From: a virus
IMG/VR virus record: IMGVR_UViG_3300026280_000004
Span: 1 to 45,560 of that record
Direction: 5' to 3' (one strand)
DNA length: 45,560 nucleotides
The notes beneath the pieces were generated by a model, which worked only from the letters and a program-made list of their open reading frames with translations, was not told the origin of the DNA and did not search any database. The position numbers were made by a program, and so were the translations under genes. Shown in pieces: positions 32,679 through 41,226 of this stretch (position 1 is the stretch's first letter; each line of letters opens with the position of its first letter).

Positions 32679-33177
32679 AAGAAACCTCCTTTTTATCTGA
32701 ACTTCCAAATCCTCCTCCTCTATCTTCTAAATCAGAAGGATATTGATCTAATTCAGTTATTTGAATTTTAGGAACTGGTAATAATAGGAATTGAGCTATT
32801 TTTTGGCCAAATTCTAGAACTAATGGTTCATTTTTAATATAGAAAAAATGTAAATGTATTTCACCTCTATAAGCTTCATCTATTACACAAGCTCCTATAT
32901 CTAATCCAATTTTAGAAGATACAGAACTTCTATTAAAAGCTACTAAGCAATAACCTTGAGGAATAATAGATTTGATTCCTGAAGGAATTAAAATATTATT
33001 AGTATCTTGAAAAACAATAGAATTTCCTTCTACATAAACTCTTTTATTTTTAGCTCTTAAATCCTCTATAAAAGATTCTTCTTTTTCTGGTATAAAAAAA
33101 TCTATACCAGCATCACTTTCTACATTTTTTCTAGGTAACTTCACATTTCTTACTTTATAAAATTTTACTTCAAGCAT
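32671..33177 (-). CDS. dut: dUTPase
   Basis: dUTPase hydrolyses dUTP to dUMP, keeping uracil out of DNA and feeding thymidylate synthesis. All five trimeric dUTPase motifs are visible: DAGIDFFIP (22-30), NRSS (82-85), GACVIDEAYRGEI (95-107), FGQKIAQFLLLP (123-134) and RGGGFGSS (153-160). AGGAGG precedes the ATG. It fits with ThyX, dCMP deaminase and the uracil-DNA glycosylase as a uracil-control set. Confidence 0.94.
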   Translation of the reverse strand: MLEVKFYKVRNVKLPRKNVESDAGIDFFIPEKEESFIEDLRAKNKRVYVEGNSIVFQDTNNILIPSGIKSIIPQGYCLVAFNRSSVSSKIGLDIGACVIDEAYRGEIHLHFFYIKNEPLVLEFGQKIAQFLLLPVPKIQITELDQYPSDLEDRGGGFGSSDKKEVSYA

Positions 33178-33186
33178 TTTTCCTCC

Positions 33187-34359
33187 TTACTTAGAATGTT
33201 TTTGAATAATTAAATCTAATACTTCTGCAGCTTTTTCTAAAGAAGATTTTTCATAAATATTTTTTCTCATCCAATTTATTAAGTTTTGATCTTTTTGAGA
33301 ATTTAAACAATCATAAATTTTATTAGCTAAATCTTCTTCATCTATTTCAAAAGATCCAGATTTTAGATTTACAAAGAATGGATAATCTTCAGGAGCTCTT
33401 TTAGCATATTCAAATACTTTAGGCATAATAGGATAAGCTCCTGCATAAATTGCTTCTGTATTAGCACATCCTCCATATAGCTCATATAAAAATAAATTAA
33501 TTACACAATAGGCTTTTTTCAAAATATATAAATATTCTTCTCTAGATAGAAGATTTGTAGGAATATAATTCTTAAACATAGATTTAAAATCTTCTTTAGT
33601 ATAGTATTTGCCGCTAGGATTAGCTATGAATAGATTAAATTTAAAGTCAGGATATTTAGATTCTATAATTTGAATTGCTTTAGCAAATTTTTCAAAATTA
33701 GTATAATCAGGTTTAGAGATTCTATTAGGAAAAAATACTATAGGTAAAGATTCATCATATTGATATTTAAAATTAAATTTATTCGCATCAAAAGAATCTA
33801 TTTCAAAAGCTGAAAATCCTACATCTAAAATATAGGTAGGTTTATTTTCTAAGATCTCTCTAGTAGTTTTAGGAGCATTCTGAATAAAATCTTCTCTAAT
33901 ACTTTCTGTAGTAAAGGTTAGAATATCTGAACTTATAGCTCCTTCTAATTGTTTAGGATATAAAGAAGCTCCTTGAGTTTTAGGATATGTAGGAGTATCT
34001 ATAAAATAATTAGCATACATTAATGGTACATCATAATAGATAGTTTTTATTTCTTTGGCTTTTTCAGGAATATTGTTTTGTATAAAATCATAATCCATTT
34101 TAGGAATAGAATTTATACCTACCTTAAATCTAGCCTCATAAGTATTTAGAGGATAATCCCATTGATATACATATCCATATTTTTCAAATTGAGTATGGTA
34201 TCCATCTGTTAATTTAGGAAGTACATGAACCCATTTATATTTAGAACCTATTTTTCTAAGCATTCCTAGTTGAACACCAATTCCAGAATCTCTATGAGAA
34301 TAAACTTTTCTCTCATAATCAATTACTGAAGGTTGTAATATAGTTAATATTTTTTTCAT
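33187..34359 (-). CDS. GT-B fold glycosyltransferase (GT4-like)
   Basis: I start at the ATG at 34359, six bases after AGGAGGT, giving 390 residues; a TTG eight codons earlier is less likely. The N-terminal half has glycine-rich loops (HRDSGIGVQLGML). The C-terminal half shows IVFFPNRISKPDYTNFEKFA as the nucleotide-sugar domain start and ELYGGCANTEAIYAGAYPIM as the E-x-G-x-x-x-x-EA motif of GT4-type enzymes. Donor and acceptor are unknown. Because it lies near base-modification genes, it might add a sugar to modified DNA, but virion protein or host surface glycan modification is equally possible. Confidence 0.7.
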   Translation of the reverse strand: MKKILTILQPSVIDYERKVYSHRDSGIGVQLGMLRKIGSKYKWVHVLPKLTDGYHTQFEKYGYVYQWDYPLNTYEARFKVGINSIPKMDYDFIQNNIPEKAKEIKTIYYDVPLMYANYFIDTPTYPKTQGASLYPKQLEGAISSDILTFTTESIREDFIQNAPKTTREILENKPTYILDVGFSAFEIDSFDANKFNFKYQYDESLPIVFFPNRISKPDYTNFEKFAKAIQIIESKYPDFKFNLFIANPSGKYYTKEDFKSMFKNYIPTNLLSREEYLYILKKAYCVINLFLYELYGGCANTEAIYAGAYPIMPKVFEYAKRAPEDYPFFVNLKSGSFEIDEEDLANKIYDCLNSQKDQNLINWMRKNIYEKSSLEKAAEVLDLIIQKHSK

Positions 34360-34379
34360 ATTTTTACCTCCTATATAAA

Positions 34380-34802
34380 TCAAAGTTTAATAGCTTTAGA
34401 TATTAAATTTTTTACACTATCTGAAACTAGAGTTTCTTCTTCAATCTCATAAGAACCTGTTAAATCATTATATTTACATATTCTTATAGAGCCTTCTCCA
34501 AAAGAATAAAAAGAAGTTTCTCCTTCTTCTATAACTTCTAAAATCATATCTATTATACTTAGTCTTTCGCTCATAGTTAAAGAGACTCCTTCTTTGTAAA
34601 GTAAATTTATAAACTCTTTAAAGAAAGATTCTAATTCTTCTGGTACTGAATCAGATAAAAATTCTACCTCTTTATTCTTATCTAAAATTAGAGGTACTAT
34701 AAGTGAACCAGTATCAATCTCTGTTTCGTCATACCTAATTAAATCCTTTAAAGAATTTAGCCATAAGATTTTTGTTCTTTTAGTGATAGTCATTGTATTC
34801 AT
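34380..34802 (-). CDS. Unknown acidic protein, 140 residues
   Basis: Not recognised. GGAGGAATAAAAA precedes the ATG at 34802. The protein is strongly acidic (EEGETSFYSFGEG; YEIEEETLVSDSV) with a helical middle (ELESFFKEFINLLYKEGVSL). No motif or membrane span is visible. It lies between the UDG and the glycosyltransferase. Confidence 0.65.
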   Translation of the reverse strand: MNTMTITKRTKILWLNSLKDLIRYDETEIDTGSLIVPLILDKNKEVEFLSDSVPEELESFFKEFINLLYKEGVSLTMSERLSIIDMILEVIEEGETSFYSFGEGSIRICKYNDLTGSYEIEEETLVSDSVKNLISKAIKL

Positions 34803-34880
34803 TTTTTATTCCTCCATTTATTAAAATTTAATTTTATTTTTTCTAATAAATTCACTCGTAAATTAAAATTTTATTTTATA
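34803..34880 (-). promoter_or_regulatory. AT-rich spacer
   Basis: The 78-base gap downstream of the UDG gene is nearly all A and T. It contains TATAAAAT and two AAATTTTAA-like blocks on the minus strand, then a GGAGG site for the 140-residue gene. A promoter may lie here but no clear -35/-10 pair was found. Confidence 0.2.
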
Positions 34881-35525
34881 TTAAAAAAAAGTTCCATCTG
34901 GAAGAGGTTTTACTTCTATATTATAAATAGGAACCATATTTTCAGGATGAGCTTTATTTTTATATAAAAAATCTTCTAATTTTTCAGAATCATACATATA
35001 GTCAATAGACTCATAATTGTACCTATAATAGCTAGGATGATGTAAAATCAAAGTAGGTTTTAAAAATTCAGCTACTCTATAATGTTTAGAAGCAGATTCA
35101 GAAAAAACTACTACTACTTTAGGCTTAACTATTTTTATTTGATCTATTAAATAATCTTTACAATTTAAAAAATGTTTTTCTTTAAAGCTTATATTTCTAG
35201 GCTTTCTACATTTAATTAAATTAGTAAAAAAGATATATTGTTCTACAAATTCTTTACTAAAAAAGATTTTAGTCAGAAAAGAACCAAACTTTGAAGTAAG
35301 AAAAGTATCTAAGTATCTTTGATAAAATTCTTCTTGAGGTTCTTCTTTTTGATTATATTCATCTTTTACCCATTCTAATCCTGGATTTAGGCCTACTACA
35401 AATATTTGAGGATTTTTAGACTTATACCAACAAGGCATACTATTCGGAGTAACTCTTCTTAGAATAGGACACTTATTACATAAATGAATTTGTTTGGAAA
35501 TTATTTTTAAAACCTCTTCATTCAT
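34881..35525 (-). CDS. Uracil-DNA glycosylase, family 4/5-like
   Basis: This enzyme removes uracil from DNA. Four cysteines for an Fe-S cluster are at 16, 19, 106 and 122 (LCNKCP; NLIKCRKP; FLNCKDYL), with the family 4 spacing of 15 residues between the last two. The catalytic-site motif VVGLNPGLEW (43-52) and the C-terminal LHHPSYYR (161-168) are intact. AGGAGG supports the start. It is unusual in phages to have a UDG beside dUTPase; it may repair deaminated cytosine. If the DNA carries modified cytosine, it could also discriminate against foreign DNA, which is speculation. Confidence 0.85.
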   Translation of the reverse strand: MNEEVLKIISKQIHLCNKCPILRRVTPNSMPCWYKSKNPQIFVVGLNPGLEWVKDEYNQKEEPQEEFYQRYLDTFLTSKFGSFLTKIFFSKEFVEQYIFFTNLIKCRKPRNISFKEKHFLNCKDYLIDQIKIVKPKVVVVFSESASKHYRVAEFLKPTLILHHPSYYRYNYESIDYMYDSEKLEDFLYKNKAHPENMVPIYNIEVKPLPDGTFF

Positions 35526-35590
35526 TATAACCTCCTAAATAAATTTTATTATTTTAAATAATAATAAAAAAATTTTTTTGTTTGTGAGTA
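35526..35590 (-). promoter_or_regulatory. A/T-only spacer at the structural/metabolic boundary
   Basis: This gap lies after the last recognised structural gene and before the UDG gene. It has an A7T7 palindrome (near 35565-35579) and repeated ATT/AAT triplets. It may contain a weak terminator or a promoter separating two transcription units. No GC stem is present. Confidence 0.2.
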
Positions 35591-36787
35591 TTATGGAAAA
35601 GAAGTAATTTCTATATCTTCAATAGCAAAAGTAACACTATATGTCATAGCTTCAGTTGCTTCTTGACTAAAATTAATTCCAGAAATAGAAATAGGATACA
35701 TTCCATGAATTATAAATAATGGAAAAGTTCCTAATCTATTTTCATCAGGAAATTCTAATCCTTTAAAATTAAATCTAGTAGACATAGGAGCTACAGGAAT
35801 TATTATAGCAGAAGCTCTAACTTTTGATAAATCATTTCTAAAAATATAATCTTTAGCAGGATCAGAATAAAATACTCCTTGATCTCTATGCCTAAATGCT
35901 CTACTTCTCCAAGTATCTAAAAATCTAAGAACCATTCCTCTTTTAGATTCATTAAAAGTCATTTCAATAGTATCAGGAGCTTTTATACTTTTGAAATAAT
36001 AATAAGGAGCTTCTCCTAATCTTTCTACTTCTACACTAGGAAAATTTAAATTATTAATTTCTTTTACAAAATATTTAATAAGCACTGATTCAAAAAATAA
36101 AAAGGATAAAGTTACGAATAAGGTCTTAGATAGTTTATTTATACTAATTCCTTTAGTATCTAAATTAGCTAAATTATCTAATTCTTCTTTTATACCAGCT
36201 AAATAATAGAATTTTCTAGCAAAATAAAAAAGATTTTTAGCAATATCTGAAACAGAATTTCCACTAGTCCAAATTAAAGAAGCTATTTCAGAAGGTATTA
36301 AATAATTAGAAGTTTGCCTTGGATCTAAAAAAATAATTTCAAATTTATTTTTATATAAAGGATCTTCACTAATAGAAAAGAATTTAAATAAAGCTCTTTG
36401 ATAAAGAGAAGGAGAAAGGAAATTAGGAACTCCTTCTAATACAATATTAGCTAAAGTTAATAAGAATTTTTCTAAAGTAGATCTAGCTCTTTGTTTCTTT
36501 TCTGCTTGCTGTCTTAAATATAAATAAATTATTTTTTCTTGATCTGAAAGCTTATTAAATTTATTAAATTCTTCTAAAGTTTCAAATAAATAATCTAAAG
36601 GACTTTGCTGTACAAAAGGAGAATCTAATTTAAATCTAGTACCACCAGAAAAAATTTCAGATTGTTCAATTACATAAGGTCTATCCGAAGAAACACCAAA
36701 TTTATCTCTAGTAATAAATCTTCCTTTAGGAGGAAGATGACCTATGGTAGGTCCATAGGTCGGATTAAAACCAGAATCACCCATCAT
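35591..36787 (-). CDS. Virion protein with a tail tube-like C-terminal region
   Basis: The 398-residue protein has a helical N-terminal part (about 60-260) and a C-terminal part (about 270-398) resembling tail tube proteins such as T4 gp19 and gp54: RASAIIIPVAPMSTRFNFKG, then FPLFIIHGMYPISISGINFS, then AMTYSVTFAIEDIEIT. It directly follows the tube gene. It may be a tail terminator or tube-baseplate junction protein. A perfect 9-bp hairpin lies just inside the gene. The ribosome binding site is weak (AGGA). The role is inferred from position and a partial pattern match. Confidence 0.55.
   Translation of the reverse strand: MMGDSGFNPTYGPTIGHLPPKGRFITRDKFGVSSDRPYVIEQSEIFSGGTRFKLDSPFVQQSPLDYLFETLEEFNKFNKLSDQEKIIYLYLRQQAEKKQRARSTLEKFLLTLANIVLEGVPNFLSPSLYQRALFKFFSISEDPLYKNKFEIIFLDPRQTSNYLIPSEIASLIWTSGNSVSDIAKNLFYFARKFYYLAGIKEELDNLANLDTKGISINKLSKTLFVTLSFLFFESVLIKYFVKEINNLNFPSVEVERLGEAPYYYFKSIKAPDTIEMTFNESKRGMVLRFLDTWRSRAFRHRDQGVFYSDPAKDYIFRNDLSKVRASAIIIPVAPMSTRFNFKGLEFPDENRLGTFPLFIIHGMYPISISGINFSQEATEAMTYSVTFAIEDIEITSFP
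36739..36761 (-). promoter_or_regulatory. Perfect 9-bp hairpin early in the tube-like gene
   Basis: On the minus strand GACCTATGG pairs with CCATAGGTC across a 5-base loop, at about +27 to +49. It falls within ribosome footprint distance of the start codon, so it could slow initiation. No T tract follows. Confidence 0.3.
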
Positions 36788-36797
36788 AGATCAAATC

Positions 36798-37508
36798 CTA
36801 TGGGTTAAATAATTGAACAAATGGATGATCTAATTTATAATCTGGGTAGTTAGGTAATTCTGGTAAGGTTGTATCAGGATATTTAGCATCATTTAAATTT
36901 AAGGAACATCTATCACCAGTAGTAATATATTCTAAATGATACATATATACAAAATCTACTGTAGCTTTTAGAGGTTCAGAAGCAGAATGTTCTGGTTCTT
37001 CTAATTGTAAACCACTTATTCTACAAGCTTGAAATATAATAGCATATCTAGGTGGCTTATTGAAAGAGAAAGATTGATTTGTTCCTATTTTATTAAAACC
37101 AACAAATTCTAATACAATTGGAAATCTATTATCAGCTTCACAACCAACTAATCCATTTAAATCATCAAAAGATCTTCTATATAATCTATTAAGCATTGAA
37201 TAAGTTTCAAAATTTTCGTCAATTAAGAAAGTTAAAGAAAATTGCTTAGAGGTATTTTCTACAGGAGCCATATAAGTAGCTTTTAAACCTTGAAAATTTC
37301 TTTCAAAAGTTCCTGTTTCTCTTTTAGGAATTGGAAAAGATCCATCTTGTCTTAAAGTAAGTCCTGGAATTGTAGGAAATACATTAGATAATCCTGTAAC
37401 TTGAGCTGTTACTCCAGGTATTCCTTTAGGAAACATTACCCTATATTGTGATTTTATTTGGTATCCACCAAGTTCAAACAGTTGTTCTATTAAAGGTTTA
37501 TTAGCCAT
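36798..37508 (-). CDS. Tail tube protein (gp19-like)
   Basis: The 236-residue protein follows the sheath gene directly, the usual place for the tube protein of contractile tails. It begins with helices and then YRVMFPKGIPGVTAQVTGLS and PTIPGLTLRQDGSFPIPKR, typical of the tube fold in which the inner beta-barrel forms the DNA channel. KQFSLTFLIDENFETYSMLN (88-107) matches the F/D-rich strand of tube proteins. AAGGAGG supports the start. The identification rests on context and this general pattern. Confidence 0.75.
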   Translation of the reverse strand: MANKPLIEQLFELGGYQIKSQYRVMFPKGIPGVTAQVTGLSNVFPTIPGLTLRQDGSFPIPKRETGTFERNFQGLKATYMAPVENTSKQFSLTFLIDENFETYSMLNRLYRRSFDDLNGLVGCEADNRFPIVLEFVGFNKIGTNQSFSFNKPPRYAIIFQACRISGLQLEEPEHSASEPLKATVDFVYMYHLEYITTGDRCSLNLNDAKYPDTTLPELPNYPDYKLDHPFVQLFNP

Positions 37509-37524
37509 AATGATTCCTCCTTAA

Positions 37525-39753
37525 TTATTGTTGTACATTAATAGTTGGTCCACTTCTAGTAAATCTTAAATGAATTCTTTGAATAGATGGTGGTACAGAG
37601 ATAAATACATCTACAATTAATTTTCTACCACCTTTAGCTAATTCTTCTTTATTATTATTTTCATCACATTGAACTACTGGATTAGTAATTGCTCCTGATG
37701 CTAAAGCTGCTGTTAAAATCTCCATTATTTCTAATTCTACTTGCTTTCTTAATACAGGAGTATTTAGAGCTCCAATAGTTTTAGCTAAGACTCTTCTAAT
37801 AATTTTTTCTATTAAATTAGAAGAAACTCTTCTTTCATTAATATATACTCTAGGGTCTAGAGTTCTATCTCCATAAGCCATTAAACCATAAATTTCATCT
37901 ATTACTATTGGATTCACTAAAGCCTTATCTAAAGCTTCTTTTTCAGATTCAGTTAAATCATATTCTAATTCTATAGGAGTAAAATAAGTTAATTGACCTC
38001 CATAACCATTTTCTCTATCTACAAAAGCTGGAGAGAATCCATCAAAATCAGGTTCTTGTTCCATAAATCTTGTAGCTAAATCTCCTAATCCACTTACATA
38101 AACTTCAGATCTAGTATAAGGATGTAGAATTTTGATTCTATTAAAATATAAAGCTACTGCATCATCTTTTAAATTTAAAGATCTAGCATATAGAATAGCA
38201 TTTGAAGGATTTATTCCATTAGGAACTCTAGTTATACCAAAAGCATAGAAATGTTGATTTTTGATTAAACTAGAAAGTTTTTGAGCAAATCCTCCATATA
38301 AATCAACTAATAAATGAGATCTATATTTTTTATGATTTACTTTATCCCAAGCTAAACTTAATTCAGTTGTTGTAATGGTTCCTCCAGAAGAACCTCCAGA
38401 TAAATTAACTATAGGAGAAGTTCCTAAATTCATTGTACCATTAAAATTAGGATTTAAGACTGGCTTAATATATTCATTATTTTTAAATACTTCTTCTATA
38501 TAAATAGAAAAACCAAATTGATCTCTAGCATTAGGATCTAAAGAATAAGTATATTCTCCTATTTCTGTATAATTTCCATTAGCATATTCATATAAAACTA
38601 AAGTATAGGTATTATCTGGATTTTGAGTAATCTGTATAGCTAAATTATAAAAATCATCATTATATTTAGAAAAAGCATAGAAGCTATGACTTATGTTAGA
38701 AGTATCTACATCATTATATTTTACATAAATTTCTATATCAGTATCATAAGAAGGAATATCTCCAGTAGGATCTGTAGAAGAAGCAGTTTCATTTATTTCA
38801 ATAGGAGAGGACGAATCAAACAATACTGGTATAGCTGAACTTAAAGTAAAATTAGAAGGTTTAGTAATTTTTATTCTACCTTCTGTAGAAGAAGCAATAG
38901 TTCCTGTAATTACTAAATATTCATTTGGAGGGTAGGAAGTACTATCTATACTAAAAGGAGATATACTTAATCCTGTAGCTGATTGAAAAGCTGAATTTAA
39001 AGCATTAGCTATATCTGAAGCTGTAGCATAGTTTCCACTAGATAAAGTTAAATTTAATACTACAATATTATCTAAATATAAGTTAAATCCTATATCATTA
39101 GCTAAAGTTAAACCAGCAGACAAATTAATACCATTAGTTAAATTAGAACAATTTAATTTGGCTACTTGACCAGGAGTACCTGTAAAATTCAAACTAAATT
39201 GGTTTCCTGAAAAAGCTAAAGTACTATTATTTCCAAATGTATAAGAAATACCATCATTAGTAGATAAGGTAATTCTATTTCCTCCAATATATAATTCAGC
39301 TGAATAAGGAATATAAGTATCATTAGAATCTGAATAAGGAAAAGTTCCACTATAGGAAGCAGTTAAACCATCAGAATCACCTGCTTTAAATCTAACAGCT
39401 CTTCGAATATTAGAAAAAGAATAAGTAGTTCTTCTAGCTCCAGGACCAAAAGGTACAATTTCTGTTTCTGAAACATCTACACCTGCATAAGAAGCATCAG
39501 GATGAATTGCTCTTACTAAATAAGCAGGAAATCTATTTATATAAGGTAATACTTCTAATACTCCATTTCTTTGATTAGTAGGAGTACCATATAATCTAAA
39601 TAAATCATTTACATTATCTACTAAATAAGGATAGTCAGGACCCATTTCTGAATCTATAACAAATATAGCTTTTCTAGTAGGTTCTACTGTAATTTGTGGT
39701 AATATGTTAGTTTCTGTTATAGTAATTCTATAATTACCTGTTTGTGTAATCAT
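37525..39753 (-). CDS. Contractile tail sheath protein (gp18-like)
   Basis: The sheath surrounds the tail tube and contracts during infection. The N-terminus (YRITITETNILPQITVEPTR, VIDSEMGPDYPYLV, PAYLVRAIHPDASYAG) and C-terminus (YGLMAYGDRTLDPRVYINER, then ITNPVVQCDENNNKEELAKG, then VDVFISVPPSIQRIHLRF) are the conserved sheath ends. Residues about 100-480 form Ser/Thr/Asn-rich inserted domains that probably face outward. At 742 residues it is longer than T4 gp18 (659). TTGGAGGT precedes the ATG. It proves a contractile tail. Confidence 0.93.
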   Translation of the reverse strand: MITQTGNYRITITETNILPQITVEPTRKAIFVIDSEMGPDYPYLVDNVNDLFRLYGTPTNQRNGVLEVLPYINRFPAYLVRAIHPDASYAGVDVSETEIVPFGPGARRTTYSFSNIRRAVRFKAGDSDGLTASYSGTFPYSDSNDTYIPYSAELYIGGNRITLSTNDGISYTFGNNSTLAFSGNQFSLNFTGTPGQVAKLNCSNLTNGINLSAGLTLANDIGFNLYLDNIVVLNLTLSSGNYATASDIANALNSAFQSATGLSISPFSIDSTSYPPNEYLVITGTIASSTEGRIKITKPSNFTLSSAIPVLFDSSSPIEINETASSTDPTGDIPSYDTDIEIYVKYNDVDTSNISHSFYAFSKYNDDFYNLAIQITQNPDNTYTLVLYEYANGNYTEIGEYTYSLDPNARDQFGFSIYIEEVFKNNEYIKPVLNPNFNGTMNLGTSPIVNLSGGSSGGTITTTELSLAWDKVNHKKYRSHLLVDLYGGFAQKLSSLIKNQHFYAFGITRVPNGINPSNAILYARSLNLKDDAVALYFNRIKILHPYTRSEVYVSGLGDLATRFMEQEPDFDGFSPAFVDRENGYGGQLTYFTPIELEYDLTESEKEALDKALVNPIVIDEIYGLMAYGDRTLDPRVYINERRVSSNLIEKIIRRVLAKTIGALNTPVLRKQVELEIMEILTAALASGAITNPVVQCDENNNKEELAKGGRKLIVDVFISVPPSIQRIHLRFTRSGPTINVQQ

Positions 39754-39774
39754 TTAATTACCTCCAATTATATA

Positions 39775-40812
39775 TTATAGTATTTCTCCTCTTAACAATA
39801 CAACATCAGGAATTTGTCTCCAGCCTTCTTTTAATACTTCATTATAAATAAATTCAGCTTTAGTTCTTAAAGCATCTGCATTTATTCGTCTATCAATTTG
39901 AGAATCTTCATATAGAGCAGCAAAATCAGCTACTAAGTATAATAGATTCATTCTAGCTAAATTAATTACATCATTAATTCTTTCAAATCTTACATCTTTA
40001 AAATTTAAAGAATATTTAGCCCATGTAAAATTCAAAAAAGCAGCAAAGCTGCAATAAGCTATTATTTTTCTATTAGGATAGTCTATTTTTATTTTATAAG
40101 TACCTAAATTACTGTAAGTATCATAAACAGCTTTAGCCATTAAGTTAAGCTGATTCAATTGATTAAAATTAAATTTAGAACCATATACTCCAATAGATTT
40201 AGGTACTAAACTTGGATATAGAGTTTGAAATCTTATAATATCCCAAAAAGAACTACTAGTATAAGTTTCTCCTTTTCCTACTATTCTAGCATCTAGAACT
40301 CCATAAGTAAAATCATCTGGAAAAGGAATTTCTATAGCATTACTTACAGCTACTTGATCTTCTACAGTAATAGGAAATTTTCTAAAATATTCTAATAAAG
40401 CTGGATAGACTGCATATTTCTTTATATCAGCATCAGAAATTCCAAACTCATCTAAAAAAGGTTTTCCTATTACTTGTTTTATTAGATCTAAATGTTTTTC
40501 ATCTATAATTATTTCATCTTCCTTTACAGGAGAGGATTTTAAATGAGGAACTATTTCTAAAGTATCCTCTTTTTCATATCTATTGTTATTTATAAAGTAG
40601 ATAAATTTAATTAAGTAAGAACCTATTTGATTAATTTTTAATTTAAAAGAAAAAACTCCTTTTGACTTAATTTCAGGAATAGATTCAGTTATATTTAAAG
40701 AAGGAATTTTCAAAATAGGAGGTAAATCTGGATCTACTAACTCATTAGGATTGTTTGGATTTCTTACCTCTAATATTAATTCAAATTCTTCATCTACAAA
40801 TTTCTTTATCAT
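39775..40812 (-). CDS. Neck or connector protein candidate, 345 residues
   Basis: Residues 1-95 form a predicted beta-sandwich (FELILEVRNPNNPNELVDPD; GVFSFKLKINQIGSYLIKFI), like an Ig-type domain, followed by a mixed domain with PALLEYFRKFPITVEDQ and a helical end DRRINADALRTKAEFIYNEV. It lies between the terminase and sheath genes, where T4-like phages carry neck proteins (gp13-gp15). The start overlaps the upstream stop as ATGA. Assignment is mainly from position. Confidence 0.5.
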   Translation of the reverse strand: MIKKFVDEEFELILEVRNPNNPNELVDPDLPPILKIPSLNITESIPEIKSKGVFSFKLKINQIGSYLIKFIYFINNNRYEKEDTLEIVPHLKSSPVKEDEIIIDEKHLDLIKQVIGKPFLDEFGISDADIKKYAVYPALLEYFRKFPITVEDQVAVSNAIEIPFPDDFTYGVLDARIVGKGETYTSSSFWDIIRFQTLYPSLVPKSIGVYGSKFNFNQLNQLNLMAKAVYDTYSNLGTYKIKIDYPNRKIIAYCSFAAFLNFTWAKYSLNFKDVRFERINDVINLARMNLLYLVADFAALYEDSQIDRRINADALRTKAEFIYNEVLKEGWRQIPDVVLLRGEIL

Positions 40813-41222
40813 AAGTTAGGATCTATGTAAACCGCCTTCATTACAATTTTTATAGTTTCTAAAGAACTAGTTTGTATACTTAAATTATTTAATGTAGCTC
40901 CTACTGGTAAAGGCCAATCGATAGCTACAAATTTATTAAAAGGTATCCGTAAAGTATTAGTTACAGAATTTAAAGTATAATCTAAAGTTAAGATATTTAT
41001 CACAGTTTTTTGAATAATTCCAGGAACAATAAATATTAGATAAGCTAATTCAGAGGTTCCTACATTAATAGGTAAAGTAAAATTAACTGCTCCATCAGTC
41101 CTTTTAATCAAAAATCCTCTAGATTCTTCTAAATTATAAGCTTTTGAAATTACATATTCAAAATCTGTTTGAATTAAGTCTTTCTTTCCGCTTAATACTA
41201 CTGAATAATTTTGTGTCCTCAT
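40809..41222 (-). CDS. Structural protein candidate, 137 residues
   Basis: Not recognised by sequence. It is beta-rich and Asn/Thr/Leu rich (DGAVNFTLPINVGTSELAYL; VNILTLDYTLNSVTNTLRIP) with little charge, typical of small virion proteins. It lies four bases downstream of the terminase's... start-side neighbour order: terminase first, then this gene, then the neck candidate, with which it overlaps. It may be a head-tail adaptor or a head decoration protein. No clear ribosome binding site. Confidence 0.5.
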   Translation of the reverse strand: MRTQNYSVVLSGKKDLIQTDFEYVISKAYNLEESRGFLIKRTDGAVNFTLPINVGTSELAYLIFIVPGIIQKTVINILTLDYTLNSVTNTLRIPFNKFVAIDWPLPVGATLNNLSIQTSSLETIKIVMKAVYIDPNL

Positions 41223-41226
41223 ATTA

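Noticed and set aside
35565-35579. A7T7 palindrome as a terminator
   Set aside because: It has no G/C pairs and the stem would be very weak; kept only as part of the spacer description.
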